From Isoetes taiwanensis (lineage: Eukaryota; Streptophyta; Lycopodiopsida; Isoetales; Isoetaceae), in the NCBI GenBank assembly GCA_021234155.1, contig JAJEKV010000013.1, positions 14,735,877 through 14,799,876 on the forward strand: DNA of 64,000 nt, given 5' to 3'. A program made the position numbers and the translations under genes. Below are positions 48,471 through 61,025 of this stretch, piece by piece; the first letter of the stretch is position 1; each line of letters starts with the position of its first letter. Below the pieces are notes generated by a model. The model saw only the letters and a program-made list of their open reading frames with translations. It had not been told where the DNA came from and searched no databases.

Positions 48471-48784
48471 TCCCTCAAGTTTGCAAGTATTCTCAAATTA
48501 CCCTCCCAATGAAGAGCATGTTTGCAAATATTTTAAAATGAACAACATTTTTGTGAATATGGTAATATAGTTTTTGTGGCTCCTAAAATTTAGTTGTCTT
48601 CGTTAAGATTGTAAATTAGGATAAGATCTAACAAGATCAAACTCATTAAATAGAAGTTTCGCTCCCATAGTCTCTCCTTTTTTATCTTAAACCGTGTGGA
48701 GAAGCTTCTCCATTTGGGACTGATGGCTTGGAATACCATAAGAAAATTATTCACGCTTGACATCAACAAGTTTGAAGCAGAGAC

Positions 48785-49607
48785 CTCCCCTCCATGGTGA
48801 TCCCAATGGAATTGCACAACAAACAAGGCCCTGTAGGTATCATGGTTGACGCAAGGATAGTAAAGAGATGGAAAAACTGTGGAATAAGCTTTTGTGCTCA
48901 GTGGTATATGGGAGAGCAATTAGCCAGCTGGGCAGAATTTCAGGTCTGCTATGCTCTAAAGGAGATAGACAAAACAATTTGGGAATGTGTAGCTACGGTA
49001 CTCCCAAACACTATGAGTAGAGGAGATCAAAATCCATGGATTTTGCACCCTTCTATTTAGCCAAACAAGTTTGTGAAATCATGTTACAGGAGGTTGAGGT
49101 CTAACGGCTTACTTTCAATATCAATCAAGTGGGAGCTAGTGATTACGAAGGAACATCTTAAAGATCTGGAGTAATGCTTGGCTAAAATATCTCCCCCCAC
49201 GCATCAATGCTTTCTTTTGGCAAGTGATCAATCAACTAGTCTAAAAATGGGAAAATAACGTCAGCCCATTATGCCCCAGGTGCAAGGCTGAAGAGGAGTA
49301 CAAGTAGTATGGGCATGGAGTCTGGACAGTTTTGAATACCCTTTAGGAACCAAGGAATTGCTGATGGGAATCCTCCTCCTGGAATGGTGCCCATAAAGAA
49401 GAAGGCCTTTCATATAACTAGAGCTTGGACAACCTGGTCAGTATGGAAAAGGAGGAACGCCCTAATCTTCGATAAAGATCAGGAGGTCATATCACCAAAT
49501 CAACTTCTTCAGTTGGTACTTGGAAGGCTTAAAAAATTCAGGCTAGTGTTTGAGAGTGAAGAAGATGTAAAGATAGAAATATGGGGCACCTATCTTAATA
49601 TATTCTA
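48785..49607 (+). mobile_element. LINE C-terminal (zf-RVT) fragment
   Basis: Plus strand. In one frame WSNAWLKYLPPRINAFFWQV is followed by LCPRCKAEEEYK, matching the zinc-binding domain after the RT in plant L1-clade elements. Another frame gives ITRAWTTWSVWKRRNALIFD near 49415, also typical of their C-termini. The upstream frame (48794-49060) is open for 88 codons and has no clear motif. Stops and shifts mark it as dead. Its orientation is opposite to the LINE at 46640-48470. Confidence 0.65.
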
Positions 49608-49894
49608 GGTCGAAGAACAGTAAGTCGATAGAGGTTGTCTTTGATATCCATTGTTTTGCCAAGAGGAACATGAAAATTATTTCCATGCATAGCCTCGATA
49701 TAGGCAATAGAAGCATCAGATATGATTACTTCGTTAAGACTTATGGATTCAACAACCATAAATGCAGCTACTCCAACAATGCTAGGTCGAAATTCTCCAT
49801 GAAAATCAAACCTTAGTACCTTCGTTTGACCTGGATCAAGTGTTGCTAGAAGTAAAGAGTCACATGCTCCTCCTTGCTTTGGAATCATGATCAT
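49595..49894 (-). CDS. Unrecognised coding fragment
   Basis: Frame of about 99 codons without a clear upstream start: GGACDSLLLATLDPGQTKVL, then RFDFHGEFRPSIVGVAAFMV and DASIAYIEAMHGNNFHVPLG, ending at a TAG near 49597. Composition is protein-like. It lies between a LINE fragment and Copia gag and may belong to a transposon. No family recognised. Confidence 0.35.
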   Translation of the reverse strand: MIMIPKQGGACDSLLLATLDPGQTKVLRFDFHGEFRPSIVGVAAFMVVESISLNEVIISDASIAYIEAMHGNNFHVPLGKTMDIKDNLYRLTVLRPRIY

Positions 49895-50339
49895 ATATGA
49901 TGCATATTCAACTCCTTCACAATCAAGTGAATTAAGATCTCCTCCTTGATGCGGAAGCGAGAAAAAGAGTTGAGTGCCATAACAGGTCTTTGGAAGTGTT
50001 GGAAGTCTTTGTAAGTCTTTGAAAGTTTACATGTCTACGAGCAGAAAAATCGAGTTGATCAAGTGTTAGAACACGAGTCGTCCTTGCATAAGCGCCGCCA
50101 AAGTATCGAGAAATGAATGCCACTTGATGAAGTGTTGCTACATTGCACGAAAATGGGAGATGAAGGCCACATCAAGATATCTAGCTCAATGGCTGAGGTA
50201 TCTATTAATCCTTGCTTGGAAGGTCTTTGGAATATCGAGAAATTGGCATCCATTTATTGGGTGCTCTTTGCATCGTTGATATCTAGAAAATAGAAGGATC
50301 TAAATCCACTACTTCATGCTTAATAGAAAGAGATAATCT

Positions 50340-51044
50340 GCTACCAATGTGCTTCTCCTCCTCATCGTGCTCATCTCCATTTAGGGTAGATTGAGTCTTT
50401 GAATGCCTATTTTGCAAAAGAGTGGCATGATCATCTTTACACTGCATCTTGCCTCATCATGATCTCCTTCTTAATAAGAGTGATTGCTTGATGGAAGCCC
50501 ATATCTTTGTCTTGCGAAGGCTCTTTGCACAAAGAATCAAATGCATTAGGTAATGACCGAGGAAGAAAAATAGTTGCCTCGATTGTGAGATCGATGCTCT
50601 TCTCCAAAAGCTTCAATCTCTTTGGAAGGTGTGCTTCATGTGATCAGAGAACTTCGTCAAGACTTTCAATAGTCTCGTCCCGGCACATATCCATCACCTC
50701 TGCATACAAGTGCCCAATCTTATGGGTCTTTTGGTCATGCTTCTCAATGAGAGCATACCACAAATCGTGGTTGTTCTCTTCTTTGGAACTCATCAAGGAT
50801 AGAATCAGCTAAAGAGAGCAGATATATGCCATTGCCTTGTCATCTCGGTTCGCCAAGCATGCAAATCAGCAATATTCTTGGCATCGGTGCGAGGTTCTTG
50901 GCCATTGACAATTCCCCAAACTCCTTCATCCTTGAGAATGAAGATCATTAGATTTTCCATTGCTAGAAACTTTGTCTTTGTTAAAGATTTGAATCGCATG
51001 ACATGAGGGAAAGGTATCTGGTTGTAGCTTGCATCCTTCTCCAT
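50340..51044 (-). pseudogene. Copia-type gag fragment
   Basis: Minus strand. ATG at 51044 opens MEKDASYNQIPFPHVMRFKS, then MENLMIFILKDEGVWGIVNG and DLHAWRTEMTRQW, the pattern of Copia gag (UBN2-like: GVW.IV.G, then W and a helix). A stop at 50805 is followed in other frames by DSILDEFQRREQPRFVVCS-like sequence and IEATIFLPRSLPNAFDSLCK, ending near 50340. No CCHC knuckle, protease, integrase or RT was found, so only the 5' part of the element remains. Confidence 0.6.
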
Positions 51045-51077
51045 TGTTGTGTTGATCTTGAATCAATCTCGGCCACA

Positions 51078-51094
51078 CCTAGTGCTCGATACCA
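51078..51094 (-). other. Primer-binding site of the Copia element
   Basis: On the minus strand TGGTATCGAGCACTAGG follows the LTR end at once. It resembles the usual TGGTATCAGAGC primer site for initiator Met-tRNA, with differences. Confidence 0.6.
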
Positions 51095-51280
51095 TGTCAA
51101 GGTTGTACCAAGAAAGGGAGAGAAGGGGATGCACACCAATATCCGAGAGTGCAAGCTCCCAAAACAAAGGCAAATAGGAATTGTATTCAATGTTGTATCA
51201 ATACATGAAGTACAATGATATAAACAAAACGGTGATACTAAGAATAGTATTAGCCGTTCACCCACCGCCCACTAATAACA
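51095..51280 (-). mobile_element. Copia LTR
   Basis: About 186 bp, starting TGTTATTAGTGGGCGG and ending TTGACA on the minus strand, directly followed by the primer-binding site and gag. It holds a plausible poly(A)/TATA region (GTACTTCATGTATTGATAC). No second LTR was found in the window, so the 3' part is lost. Confidence 0.6.
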
Positions 51281-51480
51281 GCCGTTACTTAGTTAGGTCG
51301 GTGCTTAGTGCTGATAAGGTCTTTGATTGACACATAGTCGACACCTACCTCTGTCTTTGAGTCTTTGTCGATCTTTGTCAAGCGACAAGATGGTGATCTC
51401 GATATCATATATCTCGACATACTAATGGACTCTTTCATAAGTGGCACTTTAAAGTTACAAAAATCTGTAAACTTTTCAAA

Positions 51481-52012
51481 ATGGAAACTAGATCCAAAAT
51501 ATATAATCAAGTATATCAATTTATTAACAATAAAAATGTCTTATCATGAGTTACATCCGAGTTTTGCGCAAGCAAATACGTCAAGCAAAGTAGGTGAGCG
51601 TTCTTGAAAAATCTTGAGCCATTCTGATCAAGAATGGCAAATGTACTCTGGCTGGTAGAATCGGTTTCTCTTTGCTTGATGTTGGAGAACAAAATGGGGT
51701 CGGGCATTCTCATTTGCCCCCATGACTGCGAGAATCGAGGGGCGCCATGGAAACTAGATCCAAAATATATAATCAAGTATATCAATTTATTAACAATAAA
51801 AATGTCTTATCATGAGTTACATCCGAGTTTTGCGCGTGCAAATACGTCAAGCAAAGTAGGTGAGCGTTCTTGAAAAATCTTGAGCCATTCTGATCAAGAA
51901 TGGCAAATGGCCTTGCAGAAACTGGTAGAATCCGATTTCTCTTTGCTTGACGTTGGAGAACAGAATGGGGTAAGGCATTCTCGCTGCCCCCATGACCTGC
52001 AGAATCAGGGAG
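51481..52012 (+). repeat. Direct duplication, 266-bp period
   Basis: Copy 1 starts ATGGAAACTAGATCC at 51481 and copy 2 at 51747. They are nearly identical for about 160 bp, then differ more, including GGCATTCTCATTTGCCCCCA in copy 1 against GGCATTCTCGCTGCCCCCAT in copy 2. Both copies end in a form of CCCCCATGACTGC, which in copy 2 grows into a large palindrome. Confidence 0.9.
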
Positions 52013-52071
52013 CGCCTGGCGCTCCCTAATTCTGCAGGTCAGGCGCTCCCTGATTCTGCAGGTCATGGGGG
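51987..52071. repeat. Three-unit palindrome with 32-bp perfect arms
   Basis: Arms at 51987-52018 and 52040-52071 are exact inverses (CCCCCATGACCTGCAG...). The 21-bp loop is itself an inverted copy of part of the left arm (GCGCTCCCTAATTCTGCAG, one mismatch). Weaker pairing extends outward to about 51973 and 52087. Confidence 0.9.
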
Positions 52072-52089
52072 GAGCAAGAATGGCTTCCC

Positions 52090-53960
52090 CCATGCCATTC
52101 TACATAACATCGTCAAAAGTGTAGCGAGATAAACTACACGATGAACAAATATCGTTGCACTTCATAGGAGACAAAATTTTAAGAGTTTTGTACAAACTAT
52201 AAACTAATTTTTTGTGCTCATCATAATACTAGGTGCTGAGAAAAAGCCCTATTAACATTTGTCAAAATGAATGATGATCTTGCTATTACTGTCAATTGTG
52301 ATTATCTTATGTACAATCTTGAGGTGGAGTAGATCAATTTTCTTACCCTGTAGTGCTTGAAAAAGGAGTAAAGCTAAGGTGCAGATTCATCCCCATAGTA
52401 CTGGTTCCCATAACATCCAACGTTACTTATCCAGGGACTCGAGCATATCAATTATCATGGTACTAATTGACAGAAACCTCCTTAAATTTGCTTCCAAATG
52501 CAATAGTAAGAAAGTAATTCAGCCACAAATGTTTGTGGCCTCGAGAATCTCTTTTCTTCTATGCAGGCAAATACTTCACTGAACATGATTTTGCAAAATC
52601 ACACTTGACATGATACGTTTTCTCTCTTTAAAATATGTTCGTTAACTGTGAACATAATTTTGCACTCCGAAAAAATCACACTTACATCCTGACCTGATTT
52701 TCCTCTTTGAACATGTCCACTACATCTAACAGTATCAAGTCTATGTCAGAATGCTTCATCTAGATACACCACCAGTGTCCTAGTTTCTACATATTTTAGC
52801 CTGTAGTGATCTCTAACTTTATTCTGTGTCAACATAATAAACCTCTAACAGAGAGACAAGTATAAGCGTAAAATGTTAACTGTATGGAATCAATAAATTC
52901 AAGCCCTCCACAAGTAGAAGCTTATGTCTGCACTCACCTTCAAATAGATTGGTAATAGCGTGTTGATCAAACATTTGGGGATTTGCATATCTATCTGCAC
53001 CTCCTGTTGTACAGATTCAAATTTATGTTTGACCATGACAGTATAGGACTGAGCACTTCATTCCCGATGTAAAAGACGTGATCTCATTGCCATTTATTAA
53101 GATGAGCCTTAAGCAAAGTGGGCTGCTAACAGCATAAACATTTGCAGATCGATTCTAGAAAAACTATTGATGTTTTTTAGGTATCTATAAAAATCTGCCC
53201 ACAAAGCAACTTGGTTCACCTGTTGATTCCAATCAACTTCATGTCAATCTTCAGCATGACATACAAAAAGCAAAAAATGACTCCTTTCATGCTGTCTTCA
53301 CTCCAATGTAAAACTGTCCAAAGTGTTTAGCTCTTTGTGGAGTTTCATTTTCACTGACTCTGGCTGAGCAGAAGGCTCCAGAATTCAATATGTGAGTGAA
53401 GCTTGCATTGAAATGCATGGTTTTTTCTGGAAGTCTGACTAAGCACATTTCAAATTACTTTACATGCAGAAGTAAGAAATATTATTATGTTGAACATACC
53501 TCCAGAAAAAAGCATTTCCTCCTCATTTTCAACTCTGGTCCCGACTTAACATGGCTGCATAGCTCCCATGTAATGCTGGAACTTGTTACTTGCCATAAAA
53601 CAGCACCCATGGAAATAGGAGCAAGAGGGGCAGCAAGGAAAAGGGCACCGATAGGAACATCTAGAACTGCAGAACATGGCTAAAATCACACAATAGTATT
53701 ATGGTAATATTAAAAATAGAGATGGTTTCTTTCAAAACACATTAAAAATAAATTGGTAAACTTTCCCCTTTTTCTGTTTAATATTTACATCTTGTAACTT
53801 AAAAATAAGATGCAACGTTCAAGAGGCTAGAAATCCTCCCCGTTGAAAGTGGTTAGTCAACAGCAGCGCAAGTTGCCATATTGAAGCAACCTGCAACCTA
53901 TAGTTAGTATACAAAATTGGGCATCTGCTCAAGCTTCATATGAAGCTTTCTCCCAAAAAT
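52090..53960. other. No gene recognised
   Basis: AT-rich DNA. It includes the likely 3' flank of the MSL-like gene on the minus strand. No domain or structured repeat is seen. Confidence 0.45.
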
Positions 53961-53968
53961 ATCAGTTT

Positions 53969-56900
53969 TTACATTTTGAAATTATGTTGCTCTTGTATAG
54001 ATTTAGTGTTCAGAACATGGCCATATTCGTCATCTTCCTCAGACGAAGACAATGCGTTATCCAGAGGCAACGTTCTTCTAGAGCCATCCAGGGCAACACT
54101 AAGCACTAAGTTCTCTTCTACAGATTTGGGCCTAACAATCGATGATGTGAGGCCAACAGATACTCTTTCTTCTATCACAATTAACTTGGCATGTACAGCC
54201 TCTTGGTCCTGCAACTTGTCAGGATCGTCTTCTTTAACCGCTATAAGCTTTCCAATGTGCCCTATTTGTTCTTGCCGAGATGAATCTTTCTCTATAGTCT
54301 TAAGTGATTTCTCAGCCATTATCTGTGCACTTTCAGATCCTTCAACATCGAGAACTTTAGATGCAGGCATCCCGAATGCAGCCCCTAAGAGTGTTATGTC
54401 CTTTGGATTCAGCCCCATTGAAGCCATGCCTTCTAACTGAGTTTTATGTGCTGCAGACGAACTTGTTTCAGAATTTACAACATGTGCTTTATCTTTAGAA
54501 ATCAATGGATCTGCTGAAGGTTGAGATCCAGCTCTTTGATTAATCAGAACAGAACTTTCGACCAAAAGAACTTCCATCCCACTATGGCGATGATTTTGAT
54601 CATCAGCTTCAGAGAAAGATGAATCTGAACCAAAATTTATATCTGATATTCTCTCAATTGGCGCAGTGGAGTTCTTGAAGGCGAGCATTATGGTGACTAA
54701 TAACCTTGAGAAAGTCTGCTAGGACCATTTCCTGCATAATAATAGCACCATGAGACGGGTGTCACAATGTCCACTATAAGAAATGGAATCATGGAATTAG
54801 CACTTGCCTTGACCTGCAGGTACTCTTCAAAATGTGGAGTCTTTACAAAGCACGAAACCATGATCTATTACCCAAAACAAGATCATTGGATGAACAATGG
54901 CCTCTTAAGAACCCAAAGCAAACTAATAATAATAAGCAGTACCTGTAGAGCTTGTTTATTCGTGTCAATATTATCAAGAAACACACGTTTATGCAGTCGC
55001 TTCTGCTCAATTTGTGGATAGTTAGCCAGTACCTTCCTCATGTCTGATACAATATGCTGAAAGAGTGAAAATTGTAATGATCAGCATGTAGCTTAATGTG
55101 TGGCATCATCCAGATGCAAGCACATATTGCTTCTTACTACAAAACAAAACACTTACAGCGACTTTTCCAACATCGTAGTAACTAATGCCAAAGTGAGTCT
55201 TAATCCTCCAATGCGATTTCTGACTAAGATTCATTACAACACTGGCCGAACTTGTTATTTGGAACATGGGCGGCTTCCACGATCCTCACCTCTTATAACT
55301 GTCGGTGACCACCAGCCAAGATGCTGCAAAAGAGCTGGAATAAGCATATAGTAGTCAGAAATACAAGTTTACAACCTCCTTACCTCAATAGTCCCAGAAA
55401 TCTCTTCTCCATGCATCTTTGTTTGTATCCATTCGTCTTCTGCAAAAGGTCTTGTTGCATGTATCATAAAACTAGAAAGAAAGTTTGTAAATATCTGCAC
55501 AGAAATCCGTAATTAATTATTTGACACAATTTGCACACAGTAACGAGAAGAAACCTTGCACAAATTGTATGTCAGGTCTAACTTATGTTCTTCGTATCAA
55601 TAATATTCAAATAGAAAGAAAGCTACAACAAACAAGAAGTACCTCACGTCCTGCTAAGCTCAAAAAGATAGTTCCCAATCCTCCTGCTGTTACTATTTTC
55701 TGAGTACAAAAACCTAGTAGCTCCATGAATAGGCAGACCGCTGCCAACCAAATTGATATGTGAATGGCATTGCCAATGAATTTTGTTTGCACCTGGAAAG
55801 TTTTTGGTTATAACCCTTTGCCTCACAAACTTTTGAAGGAAAAATGGGAAAAAAGTCAGAAGCTAGATGCCTTTTCAGAAAAGCCGCCATAACAAAGTCT
55901 ACACCGTTGTTTGTAAAACAAATGCATCTAAAGGGTTGAACCATTAAGAGAATGGGTTGTAACTAATGGTCTCCAGGTTTATGAAATGCATGCAGAACCA
56001 AAAAATATATCCATTCCTATGCAATGTAACCAGGACATGAATGCTGCGTGTTTAATTCTATTCATGAAAAGTGGAAGCAACACTGAACTGATGTCCAGGT
56101 CCGAACACAAATTTGATAGAAAATTCACTGTACTTTCACATGCTGCCACTTCTAGCACCCATAAATGTAGATGATAAGAAAGCTTACTGGTAGATTTTTA
56201 TCTACTTCTTGCTCGTTGATGACTTCATGGACCTGTTGCACCAAGCTGGAAGATTCCCATAGGACATGTTAGCCATCTTATTCTTCAGTATCAGTAAAGC
56301 ATTCGAAATTTAACATACCCTTGCGTACAAATGGCAAATGCCAAGACTGTTGACAGAGACTGCACAAAATGCACAAGGCGTTCTTTCATGGCTTGACTCC
56401 TTTGACACGATAGTTTCAGAGGATCAAATGCTCTGAAAACTTAGGAATTAGGATAATCAGCAGGATGTGGGAATGCTCTCTGTAGAGGCCTACCTGCAGA
56501 TGCTAGTGACTCCTGTCCAAAGCAATAACGGCCTTACATAAGAGACTAGAATGTGTTTCATATGGCTCTTATTCCAATCCTGATCTTCTTTGATTAACTG
56601 CAGAAAACATTGATAAACCATCATCATATGTATGTGGCAAAAATATTATCATATATTTCTCTACCTTAAAATAATTTTCATGTAAGAACCGAGCTAAAGG
56701 ATCCAATCCATATGCAGCAAACATAATGAGCCCTAATGCTGGAGCAGACTTTTGCACAAGAGGATAAGTCTCAAGAACAGCAGCGATCCTGGAGGAAGAT
56801 GCATATCACTTAGCAAATCCACACATGTGATGGAAGCAATAACTGATCTACCTTTTGATTGAGGCTTTAACAACTTGAAGGATCAACTCTTTGTGGCCTG

Positions 56901-57743
56901 CCATGGCAAACGTAGCAGATGGATGTGCTTGACAACATCTAAGGGCTCGTGGAGCCGTAAATAATAGTCCTGGCAGACACCATGTGTCTTGTAGAAGAGG
57001 CTGAGATGCCTGAAGATTTTTATGATCATAAATAAAGAACAATGCTTGCAAAGACCATATATACTGAAATTAAACCATACCCAGTTGTAAGAAAGTAGCT
57101 TGATCCTTGATCTACATGATAACTGGAATTTGGCAATTCTTCTCGAAACCTTCAAAATCAAGTGCCAGTTATGTTAAATAATTATTTTGTGAAGAAAAAT
57201 GTTATAGATGCAAAACGAAACATACGTGATGGCGGGTTGTGTGTATTCGTGCTTCACTCCCTTGTGCATGAACAAACTGTGTTGCTCTCACAATTGTCAT
57301 CTCAGAGACGTCTTTACTCTCATCCGCAGGCTTGTTAGCCTTCCTTGTCAGGCAGGCTTGCTAATGGTAGGCTCAAAAGTGACTGCTGTTAATAATAGAA
57401 AGACGAGAACCACCTGAATTTGAAGCACAAATTGGACGATATTTGGATCAAAAAACGGCGGATCAAACAGTTCCCAGCAATTTTTTAAGCAAAACCGGAA
57501 CAGGACACTTTTCCTACAGAAACCCCTTATGGGCAAAGTACCAATTTCGGAGATCGACCCACAAAAATAAAAATGCTTGGGAGTCTGGAACAAGCTTGGG
57601 GCGAAAACGTCAGCACTGCAGGAAAGTCGGCGCAACGAAGGTTTTGGAGCAAGCAACCAAGTTAGAGGAATGGTAAAGGAGATCCTATCTGCCGTAGAAG
57701 CCACGCATGAGAAATGTGTGGCAGTTGGTCGGCAGTTGCTCAC
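53969..57743 (-). pseudogene. MscS-like mechanosensitive channel (plastid MSL2/3 type), frameshifted
   Basis: About fourteen exons with good splice sites. The pore region is clear: HISIWLAAVCLFMELLGF, GLGTIFLSLAGREIFTNFLS and [18 protein letters not shown], then EEISGTIE and [14 protein letters not shown], as in Arabidopsis MSL2/MSL3. Next come [39 protein letters not shown], then MVSCFVKTPHFEEYLQV and ADFLKVISHHNARL. The acidic C-terminal tail (54688-53969) ends near 53969. Upstream exons (57226-55643) give the N-terminal membrane part, such as SAPALGLIMFAAYGLDPLAR. One-base shifts lie near 55272, 55243 and 54680, and no ATG is visible in the first exon (57743-57414), so the copy is either recently inactivated or has sequence errors. 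MSL2/3 relieve osmotic stress in plastid envelopes. Confidence 0.75.
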
Positions 57744-58002
57744 ACACTTTGTCCGTTGAAGTTTAAATTGTTATGTAGCAAAGGATATATATATGGTCCA
57801 TCACTTTCATCACGTTTTTGTTTCTATTTTACAAGTTTTACCCTTTTCTTCACACTCCTATTCCATCCATCCACTTCCTTTGATATTTACATTTTGCATG
57901 TTCTTCCTCGAGTGGTCCAAACTTAGGAGCTGTTTTTATGCTTAATAACACTTGCCATGGCATACAACAACGTGATCTTTGTTATTGCTCCTTTTCACTT
58001 GC

Positions 58003-58232
58003 AACCTCTATTAATAAGCATAAAAATGAGGTTTTCTGCTTTACTCACAACCTCTATTAATAAGCATAAAAATGGTAAGGTTTTTACTTGAAAGTTCTGG
58101 ACCCAACTCCCTTGATGGAACATCCTTTTATCGTTTTTGTCCTTCATGCCTAGCACGTTTTAAATTTGAGGATTCAACATTTGTCAAACATGCCTAGCAC
58201 GTTTTAAATTTGAGGATTCAACATTTGTCAAA
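58003..58232 (+). repeat. Two short tandem duplications
   Basis: AACCTCTATTAATAAGCATA followed by AAAATG occurs at 58003 and 58049 (period 46). A perfect 44-bp tandem duplication beginning CATGCCTAGCACGTTTTAAA follows at 58145 and 58189. Confidence 0.85.
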
Positions 58233-58649
58233 CATAATTTCAAGTATCTAAGAATAATGTTTGTTCCTTGACAAACCTGGAGTTAAAGTAGATTGCATTT
58301 CATGTTCTTAATTCTTTTGTTATGTTGTTGGTGTGGTGTGTGTCTCATAGACCAGATCATCTCTAGTGGATGTTAAGAATGATAGTCTATTACTAGGAAA
58401 TTGTTCAACTTCAGTGGGCAATCCATGTGGTTACTGGTACCCACAGATACTATGGAAAAGATATCTATTAGCTTCCTTGAGTCTCCATCAGATGGAAGAG
58501 AGGAAATTTCGGCACCCAAAACTTAGCATGGGTCACAAAGGCTTCCCAGCTCTTGAACCCACACTTCCCTGAAACATACAATTTTTGCCCTCTGCCCAAC
58601 AAATCGCTCATCTTGGTTTTAGAGCATGCAGTACCATGCAGTTGCCTCG

Positions 58650-59165
58650 TGCAACAACTATGTTAGGTTTGCATCGCTGTTATCAGAATTATCCAGCGGA
58701 TTTGGCAAATGCCATACCAATTAGAAGAGAAGAAGACGTGTGCGATGACCATACGGGGTATTTGTACCATACAAGCATTTTGCTTTCGTATGTCGATTGC
58801 CTCGGTGACAACTGTTAGGTTTCCATCGCTCTTATCGGGAAGATCCGGTGATTTATTAGCGCCCATACCAATTAGGCGAAGAAGATGTGTGGCGGTATGC
58901 GGGGGTATTTATCGAATTATCGGTAGTTTGGCAAATGCCATACCAATTAGAAGAGAAGAAGACGTGTGCGATGACCATACGGGGTATTTGTACCATACAA
59001 GCATTTTGCTCGTAATGCAGTTGCCTCAGGCGACAACTCTATTAGGTTTCCATCGCTCTTATCAGGAAGATCCGGTGATTTGGCCAGCGCCCATACCAAT
59101 TAGGCGAAGAAGATGTGTGGCGGTATGCGGGGTATTTGTACCATATGATCATTTTACTCATTATG
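58650..59165 (+). repeat. Higher-order tandem repeat, ~227 bp (two ~113-bp subunits)
   Basis: Two types of subunit alternate. Type A contains TTTGGCAAATGCCATACCAA (58701 and 58927, period 226). Type B contains TTAGGTTTCCATCGCTCTTA (58815 and 59043, period 228). All subunits share GCCATACCAATTAG or GCCCATACCAATTAG followed by GAAGAAGA.GTGTG. The resulting open frame (58709-59239) is a consequence of the repeat and not counted as a gene. Confidence 0.85.
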
Positions 59166-59299
59166 TACAAAAAATGGTCGTCCACCGGATGCAATATGGT
59201 AGTTACACAAGGCGAGGTTTGAACTTCGCAATCTTCTAATTCTTGAGTCAAGCACCTTTGCCAAAGTGTAGTTGAAGATATTCACTTGCATTTTTTTTA

Positions 59300-60195
59300 T
59301 ATGCAGGGACTTTTCGGGGAGGTTCTAGAATATTCGGAACCTACATGCATACCGCGACACTTGGTTCCATTGGAATGGCATGATCGACCATTGGCCTAGC
59401 TATATATAGAGGTGTCTCCTTCTTGTCGAACCATTAAAGCTTCAATGCCGGTCTTGAGCCTTCTAGTTCAAGCCCTTGTATTTTGCTTTCACGGTGTATC
59501 AAGTATTTCTAGTGTTCCATCATATTCTTTGCATATTTTTCATATATTTCTCTCGTATACTCTTATTTTCGCGTAGGTTCATGATAATTGAACCGGAATC
59601 CCTTATCGTCCTTGTCTGTTTTGATTCTAAGCATTTCTTTGTCCATATTTGATATTCTCTGTCCCTATGAAGGAGATTTCAACCTTGTTACAATAGGTTT
59701 AGCGGCTTGTACAAGTGTATCGGCGGCGATTAGATAATAGTTAGATAGGGAATGGGTAGCTTCTTACGGTCATCCTCTAGCCCGGACTAGCTTATCATAG
59801 AAGTTTGGCGGCATTGGTCAAGCTTGGCGACTTTGAATCGATTTGGTTTGTGATTCAGCTCCATCATGATAGGTACCCACAATTCGGGGAACAAGTTGGA
59901 TGGTCGATCCTCTTCTCATAGAACCCGACTTTTCGGTTGGTTTGCTCCTTTCTTTGGAGAGAAGAGCTTGAGTGCAGGACTTTGCTACTTTTTCTTTGTT
60001 GGCGCAAGGTATATTTGAGAATCTGATTGATAGTGCATACATTTATGAAACTTCGGTAATCTCAAGCGATGTTCTCGTCCAACCCGATATATGCATCAAA
60101 ATTTTCGTCAAATTACTATAGATCTTGTCTAAGGCGATGTTGCACTTTGAGATTTTTGAAGGATTTACATGAAGATGTCAACGATATGTTGCTAT
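59300..60195. other. Possible LTR or promoter-like DNA, otherwise featureless
   Basis: Near 59400 a TATA-like CTATATATAG is followed by a pyrimidine-rich stretch (GTGTCTCCTTCTTGTCG) and TTCAATGC, as in the promoter end of many plant LTRs. I find no matching second copy. The rest has short frames only. Confidence 0.3.
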
Positions 60196-60431
60196 CTATG
60201 GAAGACCCCAAGGCCATTAGAGGATATATAGGATCAAATAAGAGCCAAAACTCCATGCCGCGTCAAAAATGTGTGGCCAATGGGGATGTGAGCTTGTATA
60301 AATTTTTTATATACGAGCCTCTTAAGTGCTTTCTAGGTGTCATCCATAGGTAGATTGAGCAATGCGGGGTGCCTCTTAGTGTAGGCATCGAGATAGAATG
60401 GAAACAATAACTTTCGATGCAGGGGAAGAGA

Positions 60432-61025
60432 TCATGGAACTCCTTTACCAACAGCTATCTGCTTTGGTAATTTCTTTGAGCACCTTATCTTCCTTGCTTT
60501 CTTGACTTCGCTCTTGATCACGAGCTTGAAGACATAGGCTATCTGCTCGCTCTTTATGCACTTGAGCAGCCGCTTACTAGAGATATAGTGCATGATAGGA
60601 ACAACTTCCTTACCTGTAATTTCTATGATTTTGCCGTTGGGCGCCGTGAAGGTCACCTTCCACTTCCCACAATCAATGATGGCTCTTGCTGGTCCAAGAT
60701 ACTCCATTCCTATTATCAAATCATATTTGCCGATGTTCATCACTTCTGCTCCCATTTGGATGTTGATCCCTGGCAAATCGATGTCGAAATTTATCCTCTT
60801 GCCTGCCGTGTGTCTCATTGCCCCGCTTGCTAACACCCGCGGGTCCGGCTTTGACTTCAGCGGCTTGAGCTTCAACATCTCGACCATTCTTGGAGGCATA
60901 AAGTTGTGGGTACTCCCCGTATCTATCAGGACTATAAAAGACTTGGCCTTGGCCTTCCGTACTGTGGAGATTACGATCTTGATTTTTACGCTTGGTGCGA
61001 ATCTATGGCTGCAAAGATATGACAC
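60432..61025 (-). pseudogene. Gypsy retropepsin-like protease region
   Basis: Open frame of 197 codons. Active-site Asp is in VLIDTGSTHNFMP, with the DLIIGMEYL strand typical of Ty3/Gypsy retropepsins about 80 residues later. The first residues are in a frame shifted from gag. This domain processes the Gag-Pol polyprotein. Confidence 0.7.

Noticed and set aside
58709-59239. 176-codon frame as a gene
   Set aside because: It spans the ~227-bp tandem repeat and reads the same unit in different frames.
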